This document shows positions 49,627 through 61,898 of a stretch of DNA of 64,000 nt, piece by piece. Origin of the DNA: Rhodocollybia butyracea. Taxonomy: Eukaryota > Basidiomycota > Agaricomycetes > Agaricales > Omphalotaceae. The stretch is from contig JADNRY010000045.1 in assembly GCA_015501585.1 (NCBI GenBank), forward strand, positions 62,001 to 126,000, written 5' to 3'. The notes beneath the pieces were generated by a model, which was not told the origin of the DNA, ran no database searches, and was given only the letters and a program-made list of their open reading frames with translations. Position numbers and translations under genes: made by a program. Positions within the stretch are counted from its first letter, which is position 1. Every line of letters starts with the position of its first letter.

Positions 49627-50779
49627 TTACAGATTAATACGTAGGCGATCAAGCGCTCGGCGGTCTTCTGTAGAAAGAGGAGAGTATATTTCTTGCGCAG
49701 AGTATCCACTGTTATGACGAGACAATACAGGGCGATTAGGGTAGGACGCGAGCGCAGAGAGGGGAGGTAATAAAACTCTTTGGCGCCGGTCCCCTGGGAT
49801 TGGAGAACGAGGTGGGAAATTACTCATTGGAGGAACATAAGCTGCGGGCGAATGAGGTTGCGGTGGGAAACCAGGATTATAACCTGCCGGTAACAGAGGT
49901 CGAAGTGGATAGCCTTCAATGAAACGCCTCTGTTCGTTTCGATGAGTATCTGTATCTTCAAGCGAGTCTGAAGGGTCAGGTCTCGATGTCAGAGATTTAC
50001 TGTTGAAGAATATCCCTTTAGGAACTATGAGACGCGAAAGATAATCGTAGGATTCGATTATAGGCAATCGCGTGTAATCAGTGCCCTAAATCTTATCCAT
50101 TTAGTATCCCACAAGTATAAGTTAAGATACGACCTACGGAAAAATAGGCCACAACGTGCCATTTCCTTGTGTCATTTGTTCCAGGAAGATGTACTAGCGC
50201 TGAGTAGGTCTGTTTTGTCAGGCCATCGGGTTTGGAAGGTCGATCTTTTCGTGGAGGTGGTACTATCCTGGCCGTAGGGTCTGATGCTCGACGAAGGCTG
50301 CAGTATGGATTAGTACCTTAGCACTAAGTTGAGATGTAATACCATTACTTGCCGTCTGACAGCTTTAGCCTCCTTCTCCTCCGCAGTGGTGTCGACCTTT
50401 TCTTCATAGAACAAATAATCGCCACGCATTCGACTCTGGGACCTGAATTGATGATCAGCAAACGGAGAACGTAGTGAATCGAAATTGGCCCACCATCGAC
50501 GGCCGTCGGTCCAACGCAGTAACCCCCTTCATCTTCGGCTTCTTCCCATACGTAGACATGTCCTGTTGAAAGACTTTCTCGTTCGCTGGCGACTAGTCTT
50601 CGCCTGATCAAAGGCAAAATACCTAGTCGCACGGCTTCCAAAACAACATGAGCGTCATGAGCGTCTCGAATATCTAGCGGATCAACTTTAATGTTGAGGG
50701 ACACAGTTACTCGGAGGGAATATTTACGCAGTGAAGGATGGGTGACGAAACCTTCAGGATCTGGGATATTGGGAAACAT
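49627..50779 (-). CDS. WOPR-domain (Gti1/Pac2) transcription factor (apparent frameshift)
   Basis: WOPR proteins (Wor1, Ryp1, Gti1, Pac2) are fungal DNA-binding switches for morphology and sexual development. The start at 50779 (MFPNIPDPEGFVTHPSL) joins through a 54-nt intron to HIRDAHDAHVVLEAVRLGIL, then PLIRRRLVASERESLSTGHV and YVWEEAEDEGG. The core continues as LLRWTDGRRWSQSRMRGDYL across a second intron (FYEEK follows), then LTKQTYSALVHLPGTNDTRK, WHVVAYF and SRLIVPKGIFF. The tail is Pro-rich and ends DRRALDRLRINL. Between EGG and LLRW the frame is off by one at a run of five C (50523-50527, plus strand); six would restore it. About 300 residues, short for the family, with both WOPR halves present. 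Confidence 0.85.
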
Positions 50780-52731
50780 CTTTTGAAAATTATGCAAGGG
50801 GAGGAGGGGGGAAACACTCGTCCCGTAAAGTTAATTTATAGGCCACCGCCGAGGACAAGTTGTCAGGCCTATCTCGGGGAGTTTACGGAGGTTTACGAGA
50901 ACCTATCGATTGAAAATAGCCTGTTGGCATTCAAAGATCAATCGCGCGCGAATACATAATAATTCAAGGAACTATTTCATTTTCGTACCAACGTACATTC
51001 TTGGGTTGAAGATGGGCCAAAACATATTGCGCCTATACCTTAGGGGTTACCTAACGCATGGACAACTCCAAATTTTGACTCCTATCAGGCAAGCAAACAA
51101 GCTACAAGCGAGCAGATAATTCAAAACTATTCAAGCATACTCATCGCGTGTGTCTAGTCATCGTTGGTTTAACCTCGGAGGGCCGAAATTTCCCCTGATT
51201 ACCCCTGACTATAAATCTACTGGAGGATGCATCTATCTGACGTGAACACTCTAAATTGTAAGATTGGAAAACAATGCAGAAACTGACATAGCTATGTATT
51301 TACATAGGAAGAAACCGATCATGTTTATAATGCCGCCTGGAATTGGCTCTCGAAGCGGTAATAATGACCTTGGACTTTGAACGGTAGCCCTCTGAGGTCA
51401 ACTCAGGTAGTTAGGTCGGCGCTGTTGGACATGTATGACCTTGACATGAGGGTGGAGGTGGATAGTTCGCCAGACAATGCCACGAGGCATATGTTGTGAC
51501 TCTGTCCAGAAGAGGCAGCTACGTCAAAGCAGCGCTGGCAACGTTTCTTGGCGAAGAAAAAACACATATACGTGGACATACAATGCTAGGAACTGTTCAC
51601 GGTACTCCTGAGTATTGCACTGCATCCGAGTAAAACAGTTTTCCGCCGTACCACTTAGTGCATAACGACATTCAATGCTCATTAAAAAGGTTGTGAGCTT
51701 GTTCCGAGCTTGTTTATGGACGTTCGAGAAACTTAGTTATTATACCCTGAACGTGTCTTGGAGGCCGCCAAAGGAATTCTATCAATGTTACTGCCTTGGA
51801 CGATCCAGGAAGAAGGAACTTCTCAAAAGCGCACTACGCGACCTGGAAAAAATGTGGCATATATGGTAACATTGTTCACATAGCAAGTCCTGGAAAGCCT
51901 TCGCCATATTAATGATTGGGGAATCGGTGGTGGCTGAGGAATTGAGAGCGGGAAGCACTGTGTTAGCATATACTCCAGACGCCAATCGTTCTCCAGCAGT
52001 CTGAGTCTGTTGCCATACATACTTTTCGAATTGATCATTTGAAATCAGTTCAATTGTTATCAGAAACAAGACCGATAATGGACAGGGTAAGGCCTGGTAA
52101 GACTTGGGTAAGACCCACGAAGTCGACGAATTGCATATACCATCGACACGCGTATGGTGTCAATGTCATTGGTTCTCGACTTAAATAAGTATAGGTACAG
52201 CTGGTACTACTGTTTCGACCATGGTGACAGGACCAAAGCTGAATCGATCAGGCTCGATCTTCCGAGTTTCATTCCCCGCATAGACTTGAGGGTAAGATAA
52301 GGCTACTAGTTGCGAAAGGAGGGCCATCGGAGCCTTGTTATAATTATAGCTTATAGCGGTTCAATTAGACGCTTTTGTGAACGCCACTGTGAAGTGGCTT
52401 TCCAAACAAACGTGAGATCGTGGCATGTCAAGTTTGATGATAATCAGTGGAGATGTAGTTACAATTTACTAACATACGGTACAAGCGCGGCATATTGTAT
52501 ATGTACTTATGGTTGTGGCTTATGTATAATGTGCTCGAACGAAACAAAAGCGAGGGAGAAATGTATATTGTCAGATGCTAAGGATGTAGACGTGAATATA
52601 TGGAAATAATGATATCAATATGGCATTCCAAAATGATAGGACTGTCCTTTGAGGTTTGAAGACGAGGAATCCCCAGAAACGGTTAGTGACATCGAGTCGA
52701 ATTTAAGCGCAAGAGAGATCGAAACTAAACT
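50780..52731. other. Intergenic, no gene seen (1.95 kb)
   Basis: Upstream of the WOPR gene and downstream of the kinase stop. WOPR genes elsewhere have long promoters, so the size may matter. No domain-bearing frame; the open frames at 51788-52069 (minus) and 52310-52609 (plus) look like chance. Confidence 0.5.
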
Positions 52732-55700
52732 CTAAAGTGAAGTCGGCTCTAGCACATCAGGTTTGAAACGTAGACGTGCGATTAAGACTGTATTCCATGG
52801 ATAATTCCCCTGTGTTGAGATCCTGCTCGCGGAGCGAGGACTGCCGGACAAGGGTTCATGATAAGACGGCCCACCGAGGTCGGAAGGCATTTCGGTGTCG
52901 GTTGTAAATGTTCCCCAAGGCTGACGAGATTTCGGGGAAGTGAAAACATTGAAATGCGCCTGCGAAAAAATATTAGTTAGTTCAGTAGAGGAAAACATGA
53001 TGTGAGCTCACTTGACCATCAGGATGATTATGGCTCACAAAAAGTGCATGCTCAGGAGTGTCCAAAGTACCAATCACTTGATTGTACCGAATTAGTCCTG
53101 GTATTCCCAAAAAGAATAAATGCAACTTTACCAAAGAATAGATCTTCCTTCTGAATGTGATGTTGGGGACCAAACACCTCCAAGATCGTGTCCACATTCG
53201 CTTTGAACCACTTCTTCGGTGCATCCAGGTTTTCCACATACCGGTACATCGTCGTTTCCGTACACAAGTGTGCTGTTTTGTGTCCGGCCCGCAAGGGAAA
53301 AGAGTACCGGCGCGAGACGCTTTTTCTGTCAAATACGTAGTTGATCAGTATCAGAATCACAAGCAGAACAGACGGCGATCATGGGGTTTTAAAGTTCAAG
53401 AAGAAGCGAAAGAACAGAGATTGCGATATCGAAATCGGGAATAAAATGGATCAAGAATGGAGAGCGCTGCGGTCATTATCTAAAAGAAGTCCGAGCATTC
53501 TTTCAGAACAGAATTGCTACTCACGATACACTTCCACTCCTCCCCTTGAATGTCAGTAAGCCCGCGATGGCATCGAGACCCCTCTGAGCCGCGTTCCTTT
53601 TATCTTGTCTCTGGCTCCCAGTAGACAATTTGCCATATCCATGGACAGACGCAAGTCCTTTCGAAAGAGTATTGGCCGACTTATGAGGATGAAACGCATT
53701 GAGCAGGGTTACGAATTCGCCTTTCGGTTTGGAAAGATATCCAATCGCACCTAACGAAACGGGGGCGGGACTCCATAGCGGAAGCGTCACTATGCATCGA
53801 AAGGGAGAAGATCAAGTCAGAAATGAAGTTATAACAAAACGAAAAGAAATCTCACACGAAGGGTGAAATTCATGAGCCAACAGCAACCTGTATCGCCTTT
53901 CATTTCGTGCTTCTGCAATGAGATCGTTCTCAGGGGGAGGCGAGTCGTATCCGTCGTACTCAATTGCCTTACGATCCCCAGCAGACGTACGCCCTTTACC
54001 TTCATAGCCCTCTGCATACCCCTCGTCGGACTGCGATTCGCTCGGTGTCGACGTGAAGATTGATGAAGTCGGGCTGCTCGAAGGGCGAGACGGAGTATAT
54101 ATAACTGTCTCTGGCATCTGCAACCGCCCTGGACCAGCGGATGGAGCTGCATCATGCCCGTAACCGTACCCATAGTTGCTGTTGTTGCCAAGGCCTGAAT
54201 ACCCCATAGATGAACCATAGGCGAAGAAGGGTGAAGAGCCAGAGGGAGAGAACGCCGGGGAAGTGGGAGAAAACGGTGCACTGGACGGGGTGGGTGAGAG
54301 AGGTAGTACACCAGCAGGAGCGAACGGAGAGTCAGACGAGGGGAATTTAGCGAAGGCAGGGGTAGGAGTTATAGTACCAGCTGTAGAATTAGAAAGCGAA
54401 ACGGCAACAGTGGACTCTCGGTGACCTCCTCCCACGACAGCATCGTGTGGAGACACAGAAACGTCTCGAGCTGTTCGGTACGATGCATCTCCTGAGGAGT
54501 TTGAGTAAGACGACGATGGTGTCTCAAGGAGCGCAAATGCGTGACTATCCCGAGAAAGTCTGTGAATATCACGAGGAGGTGTGCTCATCAGCGAGGGCTC
54601 AGTCGAAGACAATGGAATTGGATGCATATCGGGACTGGGAAGAGATGGGGGTTGGTTATGTTGAGATTCGTACTCGTGCCATTGTGGAAGCTGGGGCGAC
54701 CGAAGATCAAGATCCACTACTGGATCGGCATTACCTACTCCAGGAGTAGTCGGTCCCATTCCTGCAAATACCTTCCTCAAAGCCTTCAGCTCACTTGCCA
54801 CTTTTGAGAAAGGTGGACGGTAGAATGGGTTCGTTGCCCAGCACGATGAGATGAGGTTGACGAGATCGGGAGTGGTGAAGCAGGTTCCAGGGACGACAGG
54901 CCGCTGATTAGCTGTTAAAAGTAATACTTATATAAAAACAAAAATATGATGACTGAAAAACCAACTCACTCAAAATCTGATTCCGAACTTGATCGTCATC
55001 ATAAAAGGGCCATGGCATGCGTCCAAGCGAAAGTACTTCTGTACAGCAGATCGCAAATGCGTAAACATCCATTTCAACCGTGAGCTGACTTGAGCCAGCC
55101 ATAAGCTCGGGCGCTTGCCACCGCAGAGTACCATCTGATAAAAACAGTTATACATATAAATCGAGTTTACAGAAAAAAGCTTACGAGGAGGTGGAGTCCC
55201 ACTGATCCTATACGCCTCTGACCTCATCTCGCTCTGGCCAAAATCAGAAATAACACAATGGATCTTGTCATCAACAAGGACATTCGCAGCCTGTAAAATT
55301 AGTCAAAATAGTGTCCATTTTCTGTCTAGATCCGAGAAACACACCTTCAAATCCCCATGCAACACACCCCTACTATGCAAATACTCCATCCCCTTCGCAA
55401 TCTCATGCATAAACCTCAACAAATCCCACTCCTTCGCAAGATCCCCAACCGCACCGATACCGAAACCAGCAGGAGACCCAACAGATCCCCCAATCATCGA
55501 CCCACTCCCGCTTCGCCCTCGACTATGCGTTTGAGTGTCCCGCAATGCCGGCGAGCCCAGATTAGAACTAACCAACCCATACGGATGCGCAGCACTAGCC
55601 CCCAATCCCAACCCGACCGCTGTCATATCTGGATCCGTCGCAGGCGATAAATGCACACCATGCGCGCCATGCCCAACCAAACTCCCCAGTCCGCCCCCAT

Positions 55701-58700
55701 TCCACCCCGAATACCCTGGTAAACTTGCCGTACGGCTTCTTCCTCCCGCTGTATCAAAAACCCCATAAGCGGGATACGCGTTGTTCCCCGCCAGCACCAA
55801 CCCCTTCGGTATCTTCACCCTCCCATCAACAGGATCCGGCGTTGACCCCCTCCTCAAAAACTCTGCCAAGCTCCCGTGCTTTAGGTACGGAGACACGAAA
55901 AACCATGGGGGATCACCAGATGCACTCGAGGCACCGTAAAGCTCGAGGACATTGTGATGCACGAGCGTTTTCCAGATCGCGGTTTCGCGGAGGAAGAGGG
56001 AGCGTGGGGTGGTTTCGGCAAGGACTTTGATGGCGACTGTGCGGGAAGGCGCAGAGTAGGAGTAGGAGCGGGTGGGCGCGGGTGGGGAAGATGGGAGGAG
56101 TACGGGTTTGAGGGAGCGGAAGGCACAGACGGGGGACGCCAGGTGCCTTTGTACACATCGGAAAAGAAACCAATGCCGATTTTGGATTCACGATCGATTT
56201 CGTATCTGGAGTTATTATATGATATCAGTAGAAATTTCCCTCGTCGAAAAGGAACAAAAAACTCACCTTGTAATAGTCCAACTGGGCAACACCGTCGCCG
56301 GGTCCTCCTTCACCCCATTCTTCACCCCACCCGACCCCACAGCACCAGCCGTACTCCGACTCATCCTCCGCAGCGCATCAATCCCACTCTCAATAAACTC
56401 CTTATCCAGCGTATCTTTCATCCCACTGCTCCCCCCGGACCCACCAGAAACCGAAAACTTTCCAGATCCGGTTCCAGATTGACCGCTAGCCGTATGCCCA
56501 CTCCCCGACCCAGCTTGAGACACCAACGAATCATGGATGGACAAAGACCCCGAAGCCTTCGTCTTTGCCGACGAAGTAGACGAAGATGAAACAGTCTTGC
56601 TCCTTATCAACCCGCCCCCGCTACTCCCACTCTCGTTCCTCGTCATCTTCCTCTTCTTCGAGTTTCCAACCATCACAGACCCAGACCCACTCTCCCCATC
56701 CTCCTCGTCAATAATCGTCTCGTTCAACGGCGTCGTCGGCACAGAGTTTGAGTTTGAGTTCATGTTGTTCAGGTAGGAATAGGAATTCGAACTCTGTAGG
56801 CTCATCCGCCGCTTGATACGTGCCAGCGCCTTGAATGACGAGGAACGGCGCGCAAACCCAGGTCGCCCTTCTACGTCCCCAGCATGGCCTACATGGCCTA
56901 CATTGCCAGCATCAGCATCAGCATCAACTTCCCCTTCTACCGCACGATCCACATCGACTTCCTGTCCTTGCCCGAGTCCCAGGCCCAGCCCCGGCAAACC
57001 CTGCTGCCCCTCCCACCTCTCCTTCTCCAAGATCGCCTCATGCGCCCTCTGCAAAGTCTTGATCGCCTCCGCAATCTCCCCTGCATCCAACCCGCCTTCC
57101 AATATCCCCGCACCTTCTTCCCCGTCCCCAGACCGACTCTGCCTCCCCGGCCTCCCCTGCCGGCTCTGTCTCCTCAACCCCACTCCCAGCACCCTCATCA
57201 TTTCCACATCGCTCCCTTTGCTCAGCGCAGCCCGCATCACACCCCGCAGATCCGCATAATCGGACTCCGCGTCGAGGAGGTTCTGATGGCGCGTGAGCGA
57301 CAGCAGCGTGGGGAGCACAAGCGAGGGCGAGGGGAGGAGCGCAGGTGGGATGGGGGGATGTGAATGTGCGTGGGAGATGTGTGGGAATGTGTAGGCAGAC
57401 GCGAATGCGCAGCTTTGGGAGTGACTTGTGCTGATGAAGAGCCGGGTACAACACCGCCGTCCACATCGTCGGGCTCTGTGGCTGGGGCACTCGGTACGAC
57501 GGTTGATGTAGATGCCGAAAGAGAAACGGAGGCCTTACGAGCAACTGCGGTTGTGGTTGACTGTGTACTCGGAGGGATCGCAGTCGCAGTAGATGTAGTA
57601 GATGTCGGGGACCGAGCACCGCTGGACGTCGATGGGCCAGATGCAGTAGAAGGCTGCGACGAAGGCGTAACTGACAGCGAAGGAACTATAGCGAGAGCCG
57701 CCGAGGAATCCACAGTAGGGAGTACATGTACACCCCCGCCATTCGTCCCGTCATTCCACTGCAACTGCAACTGGGACAACCCTTGCGACAGCGACGAATG
57801 TGAGCTGCTGTCTGGGAGGCCCTGAAGACCAGGTATGAGACTCTGCGCGGAAGCTGCTGCCGATCCTTTCGGAATAGGCGTTCCTAGCTGAGTGAACAAC
57901 AACGATCCCGATCGGATATTGGATGCGTTATTGGATGTATCTGGTCCATAAGTTCCATGAGTTCCATGATGCAACGCCCCAGCAGAAATGTACGAAATAG
58001 AAGGGATGGCATATGGAAAAGACTGTTTCGCAGGCGGCGTAGACGTGATGGAACTCGTACTCCCTGATGGTACAATAGTTGTCTCCGCGGTGATCTGGCC
58101 CTGTAACACGGGCGTCTCGGATCCGCCAAAGTGACCCATATGACTGAGATGAACGACATTCTTCAGAATCTCCTCGGTATCATGCTGCCTGCGCGCTTCG
58201 GCAAGTTGGACTTGTTTAAGGATACGAATTTGGATCGAGAGCTACATAGAAAAAGAAACCATCGTTAGCCTAAACGCAAAAAAAATCATAGGTGTAAGGA
58301 ATAACTTGCACTAAACATCCCCAACGCCTCTTGCAGCCCAATATCACAGAGCGAAATCTGCTTTGAAATCTCGTCCCGCTTGAGGTATCGCTTGAGAAAA
58401 GGACGACCGGCTTGTTTGATGAGGAGAGTGTGAACGTCGGTAAATGACCTGTTGGGTATGAGCTCTTAAGTCTGAATAGCAAACGAAAGGAAAGCACCTA
58501 CTCGGTCAACTTATCCACAGGCAACTTTAGCTCTTCTGCGACCTGGTCTCCCGCTTCCCATACTTCCTGGCGAACAGAAAGAAGAATATCGGCGCAACGT
58601 TCAGTCAGGCGGAGGCATTGAAGACGGTTGGACTGCGGTTCATGTTAATAATATACTTACGTACAGAAAAGGAAACTGTACTCACATCAACTTGTTGTAG

Positions 58701-59556
58701 ACTTTCCCAAATCTCCAGCAATGTCCTTGCTGCAGCCGAGAGTCCAGGTACTGGGGCGAGTTCCACCAGGTCGACGGACCGAAGCAGGACTTCGTGTGCG
58801 ATTAGGGCAGAGGTTCCGAGGATCGATGAAGCAGCTTGGGCTACACGCTATATAGAAACACAATAAGAGACGTCAAAGGAAATGACAAGAGACGAACCTT
58901 CCTAGTCGTATCCCAATTCTGCATTTGTTCATGCGAAACGGGCTCGACGTTTTTACCTTCTTTTCCAGTAGGTGTAGTGGTAGCGACACTGTGTCGCCTT
59001 GGTTTCATATAATCAGAGTCGAACCAAGGTCGCGTATGGCCCGAGAGTCTGTCTTCTTCGCGGCGCCACCAGGAGGATCGAGAGGGGGTACCTGTAGAAT
59101 GCTAAGTTGAGTCCTACATTCATCCAATAAGGACTCACTGATCATCGCAGGGGGAGTAATACCAACCATCGAGATAGGCGACCTACTAGAGCTTCGACTT
59201 CGCTCACGAAAAGAACTAGCACCATCGCCAATGTCACCAAGAGTACCATGGCTGGCGCTAGCAGGACTGAGCATCATAGAGGTCTGTGTGGGAGCGGATG
59301 ACACGCTATGGCCTCTATCCCTACCTTTGTGACCTTTCGGAGGGGTAGGCTGGAACGGCGGGCCAAGGATTGGGGGCGAGGAAGGAGGGGAAGACACGAG
59401 AGCGTCGCGATAGCTAGCTGAAGGACCCGAGTACGACGCGCTGTGGCCGTGGCTTGGTGCTTGCTGAGGATGCGGATTCAACGGCGAAGAAGTCCTCGGC
59501 GAGTTGGGCGAGTTGGCTAGATGTAAAGAGTCCATATTCGTACTCGATTGCTCCAT
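52732..59556 (-). CDS. MLKL-like helical domain / tyrosine-kinase-like kinase fusion protein
   Basis: About 1,900 residues over many exons. Start at 59556 (MEQSSTNMDSLHLANSPN); disordered Ser/Pro N-terminus; alpha-helical region at about 58870-58150 (LLEIWESLQQVDSNRLQCLR, LTERCADILLSVRQEVWEAG, RPFLKRYLKRDEISKQISLC), resembling the MLKL-type four-helix bundle. A Ser/Thr-rich linker and a helical segment (NLLDAESDYADLRGVMRAAL) follow. The kinase has the Gly-loop region SDVYKGTWRPPS, VAIKVLAETTPRSLFLRETA (Lys), HGDLK (55359-55345; Gly for Arg, common in fungal TKLs), DFG (55245-55237) and RWQAPELM. A Gly-rich insert of over 100 residues (about 55840-55430) splits the hinge from helix E. After a Ser/Pro/Tyr tail comes a separate module (HEFHPSLTLPLWSPAPVSLG, KKWFKANVDTILEVFG, LFVSHNHPDGQAHFNVF) ending RFKPDVLEPTSL. 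One apparent frameshift lies at a G6 run (57352-57357). Confidence 0.82.
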
Positions 59557-61802
59557 CGACGATTGTGAGAATCCACGAGGCAAAAAGTCAACGGCGAGGC
59601 TGATTTAATGAATGGCGAGAACGTTAAATGTTGGTCGCGATGGTGAGAATCCCAAATCAGGCAACGTCGGGCAGCGGGCAACCGAGTACAAAGTATTTCG
59701 TATTTGGGGTTTGTTTTCGTGGAATGTCGTGAAGTATGAGTCGTAAACAAAAAAGAGCGACGTCGAGGGATTCGCTGAGGAAAAAGAAAGTCACAGTGAT
59801 GGTTGAAGAAGTACCGTCCAATATCACACTTGGAGAGTCTAAGCGCCCAACACGATCGACGTCACTCACGTGATAGTTTTGCCTCCGGTCCGGTAGATTT
59901 CCGGTTTTGAACGATTCCCGAGCTCGATGTTACCTGTACGCTGCACAACGACCGCTGCCAATGTCGATGAAGACTCCCAAGACTGAATTACTAGTGTATG
60001 AAAAGTTCTAGTTGAGACCCAACTCTGTCTACTTATATACGGCCCACTGCTTTCAGAGCAAGCTATGCTTATTGGAGGCTGCTCTCGCTCACTCTTATAT
60101 CTCATTCAGGCGTCCGAGCCTCAGCTAAAAGATGATCCGGATCTTCATCGACGTCGTTCAGAACGTTCAACTACAACCAGTCTCTGCTTCCCCTTCACAT
60201 TTGGCTTGTTTTGCTTTGCGTGGTCTTCATTTTCGGCTCCGAGAGTCCGAGTTGATCACTGTCTGCGCGCGCTGCAGGTCAACTCCAACAGACTCCAACG
60301 TCTCCAACGCACTCGGGCGGAACCTGTAAATCATGAAAGTACTGTTCGTTACCATCCTTCCATATCAGGCAGCATGTGAAGCAGAGCTTCGAGGTACAAG
60401 TATTCCAACCACCAAGTTTTCCCCCTCCTCCTCCCTCCTTCCCACATCTCCTTCCCATATCTCCACTATCCAATCATAACTCTCAGGCTTCATGCTTTCA
60501 AAATTTCAAGCTTCAAGTTCACGCGTGTATGTAACCCAACTTTATCTGATATTGATTCAACTCTCTCATGTTATGCATATTAGGGGTGTCCCAAACTCGA
60601 ATAATTATTCCCAGAATTCCTCAGTCTCCTCCCGACAAAACAAATGAGAATTTTCCGCCGACTGACCCGGGTTCAGAAATCGTATAGCAAGTATGTACCT
60701 CCATCTCTCCTGTATGTTCGGCTAGCCCCCCTATATCGATATCTTTGGCAGGCATATGTTCAAAATTAGGCAGTGTTACTGTACATACCAGATAACTGAA
60801 TATATTCAAGTTATTCGCATTCTTTTTTACCTTCGATTCGATCGGCTTGTCCAAGCCCAAGCTTGGTCAGGAAGTCTTTGGTATGAGATGGAGGCGGAAT
60901 TAAGTCGGAAGTTATAGGTATGTAGAACAATAATTTACAGTACGGCAACATATACTATATGTACTGGCCTGCTATTCAACTCTGCGTCTGATTTTCTCGA
61001 AGCTGAAAGCGAGAATGGATGTTATGTTAACGTTTATTTTCCTTCGAGAATTCACCAATCATGATTCTGAATCGGATGCGAGAAGCTTGACATTCGTGGT
61101 ACCGTAACCTAAGCTGCCACAGTCACCGTCAACGCGTGAACGCGCTCACTATTCTGTTCCTTCAATTCTCTTTTCACTATACAGTTTTTCCACGTCCACG
61201 TTCAGTTTCCCTTCAGCCATCTTCCAGCGTTGCCCCGCGTCGTGTTCCACCTCTCAAGCGCCCCCAATCTCCAGCAGATGCATCGATGATCCGTCCCACC
61301 CAACGCGTCCGCGTCAGACTGAACCTGTCTAACAGCAACGAAGAACGCGTAGCATATAGCAACGACGAACCGAAGGCGAAGACGCAACCCATAAAAGACT
61401 CATGTTTTCGAAAACTGTCCAAATCCTACCATAGTAACCATACCAAGTTCTCTGGCAGTTTACCTTTACAACAACACCGTGACACTCCTCTCTACCCTAC
61501 GTGGACTCACTTATTCCTAGGGGAGGCAACAAGAAATTGACTACATGCTATGTACATCAATGAATGCCCGACCAAGAAATCATTTTTCTAAAGTGCTTTA
61601 AACGTACATTTTGCGTACATTTGACGCGTTCTGTGCTCACCATCCCTCGTAATCGGTGTATCGAAAGCATTCCTGCGTCACTGTAACAGTGCCCTCAGTG
61701 AATATGTAGTATCTAGTATCTAGTATCTTACCAATCAAGCATGGTTTTATCTTGGCTGACGGCGCAGGCAAACTTTAGATATCATATGATCGAAACGATC
61801 AA
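59557..61802. other. Intergenic, no convincing gene (2.25 kb)
   Basis: Open frames such as 61136-61540 (plus) and 60621-60860 (minus) have no recognisable domains or partner exons. Three tandem AGTATCT units are at 61708-61728, close to the tRNA. A long 5' region for the kinase gene is possible. Confidence 0.45.
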
Positions 61803-61898
61803 TGCCCCATGGCTGAGTTGGTTACAGCGTCCGACTGTTATCCGTTGAGCATAAATACATAACATCGGAAGGTCGAGAGTTCGAGCCTCTCTGGGGCA
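61803..61898 (+). tRNA. tRNA-Asn(GTT) with 23-nt intron
   Basis: Acceptor stem TGCCCCA (61803-61809) pairs with TGGGGCA (61892-61898). The D arm is GCT...AGC; the anticodon stem is TCCGA/TCGGA with loop CTGTTA then, after the intron, A; anticodon GTT. The intron (TCCGTTGAGCATAAATACATAAC, given here only by its ends TCCGTTG and CATAAC) sits one base after the anticodon, the canonical eukaryotic place. The T arm GAGAG-TTCGAGC-CTCTC is perfect. Mature length is 73 nt without CCA. Confidence 0.93.

Noticed and set aside
55357..57825. Many long Pro/Arg/Ser open frames on the plus strand
   Set aside because: They are shadows of the GC-rich coding exons of the kinase gene; kinase motifs on the minus strand fix the true frame.
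61136..61540. 134-codon plus-strand open frame
   Set aside because: No recognisable motif, basic low-complexity composition, and no splice partners.
61708..61728. Three AGTATCT units as a functional element next to the tRNA
   Set aside because: Too short and simple to support any function beyond a microsatellite.
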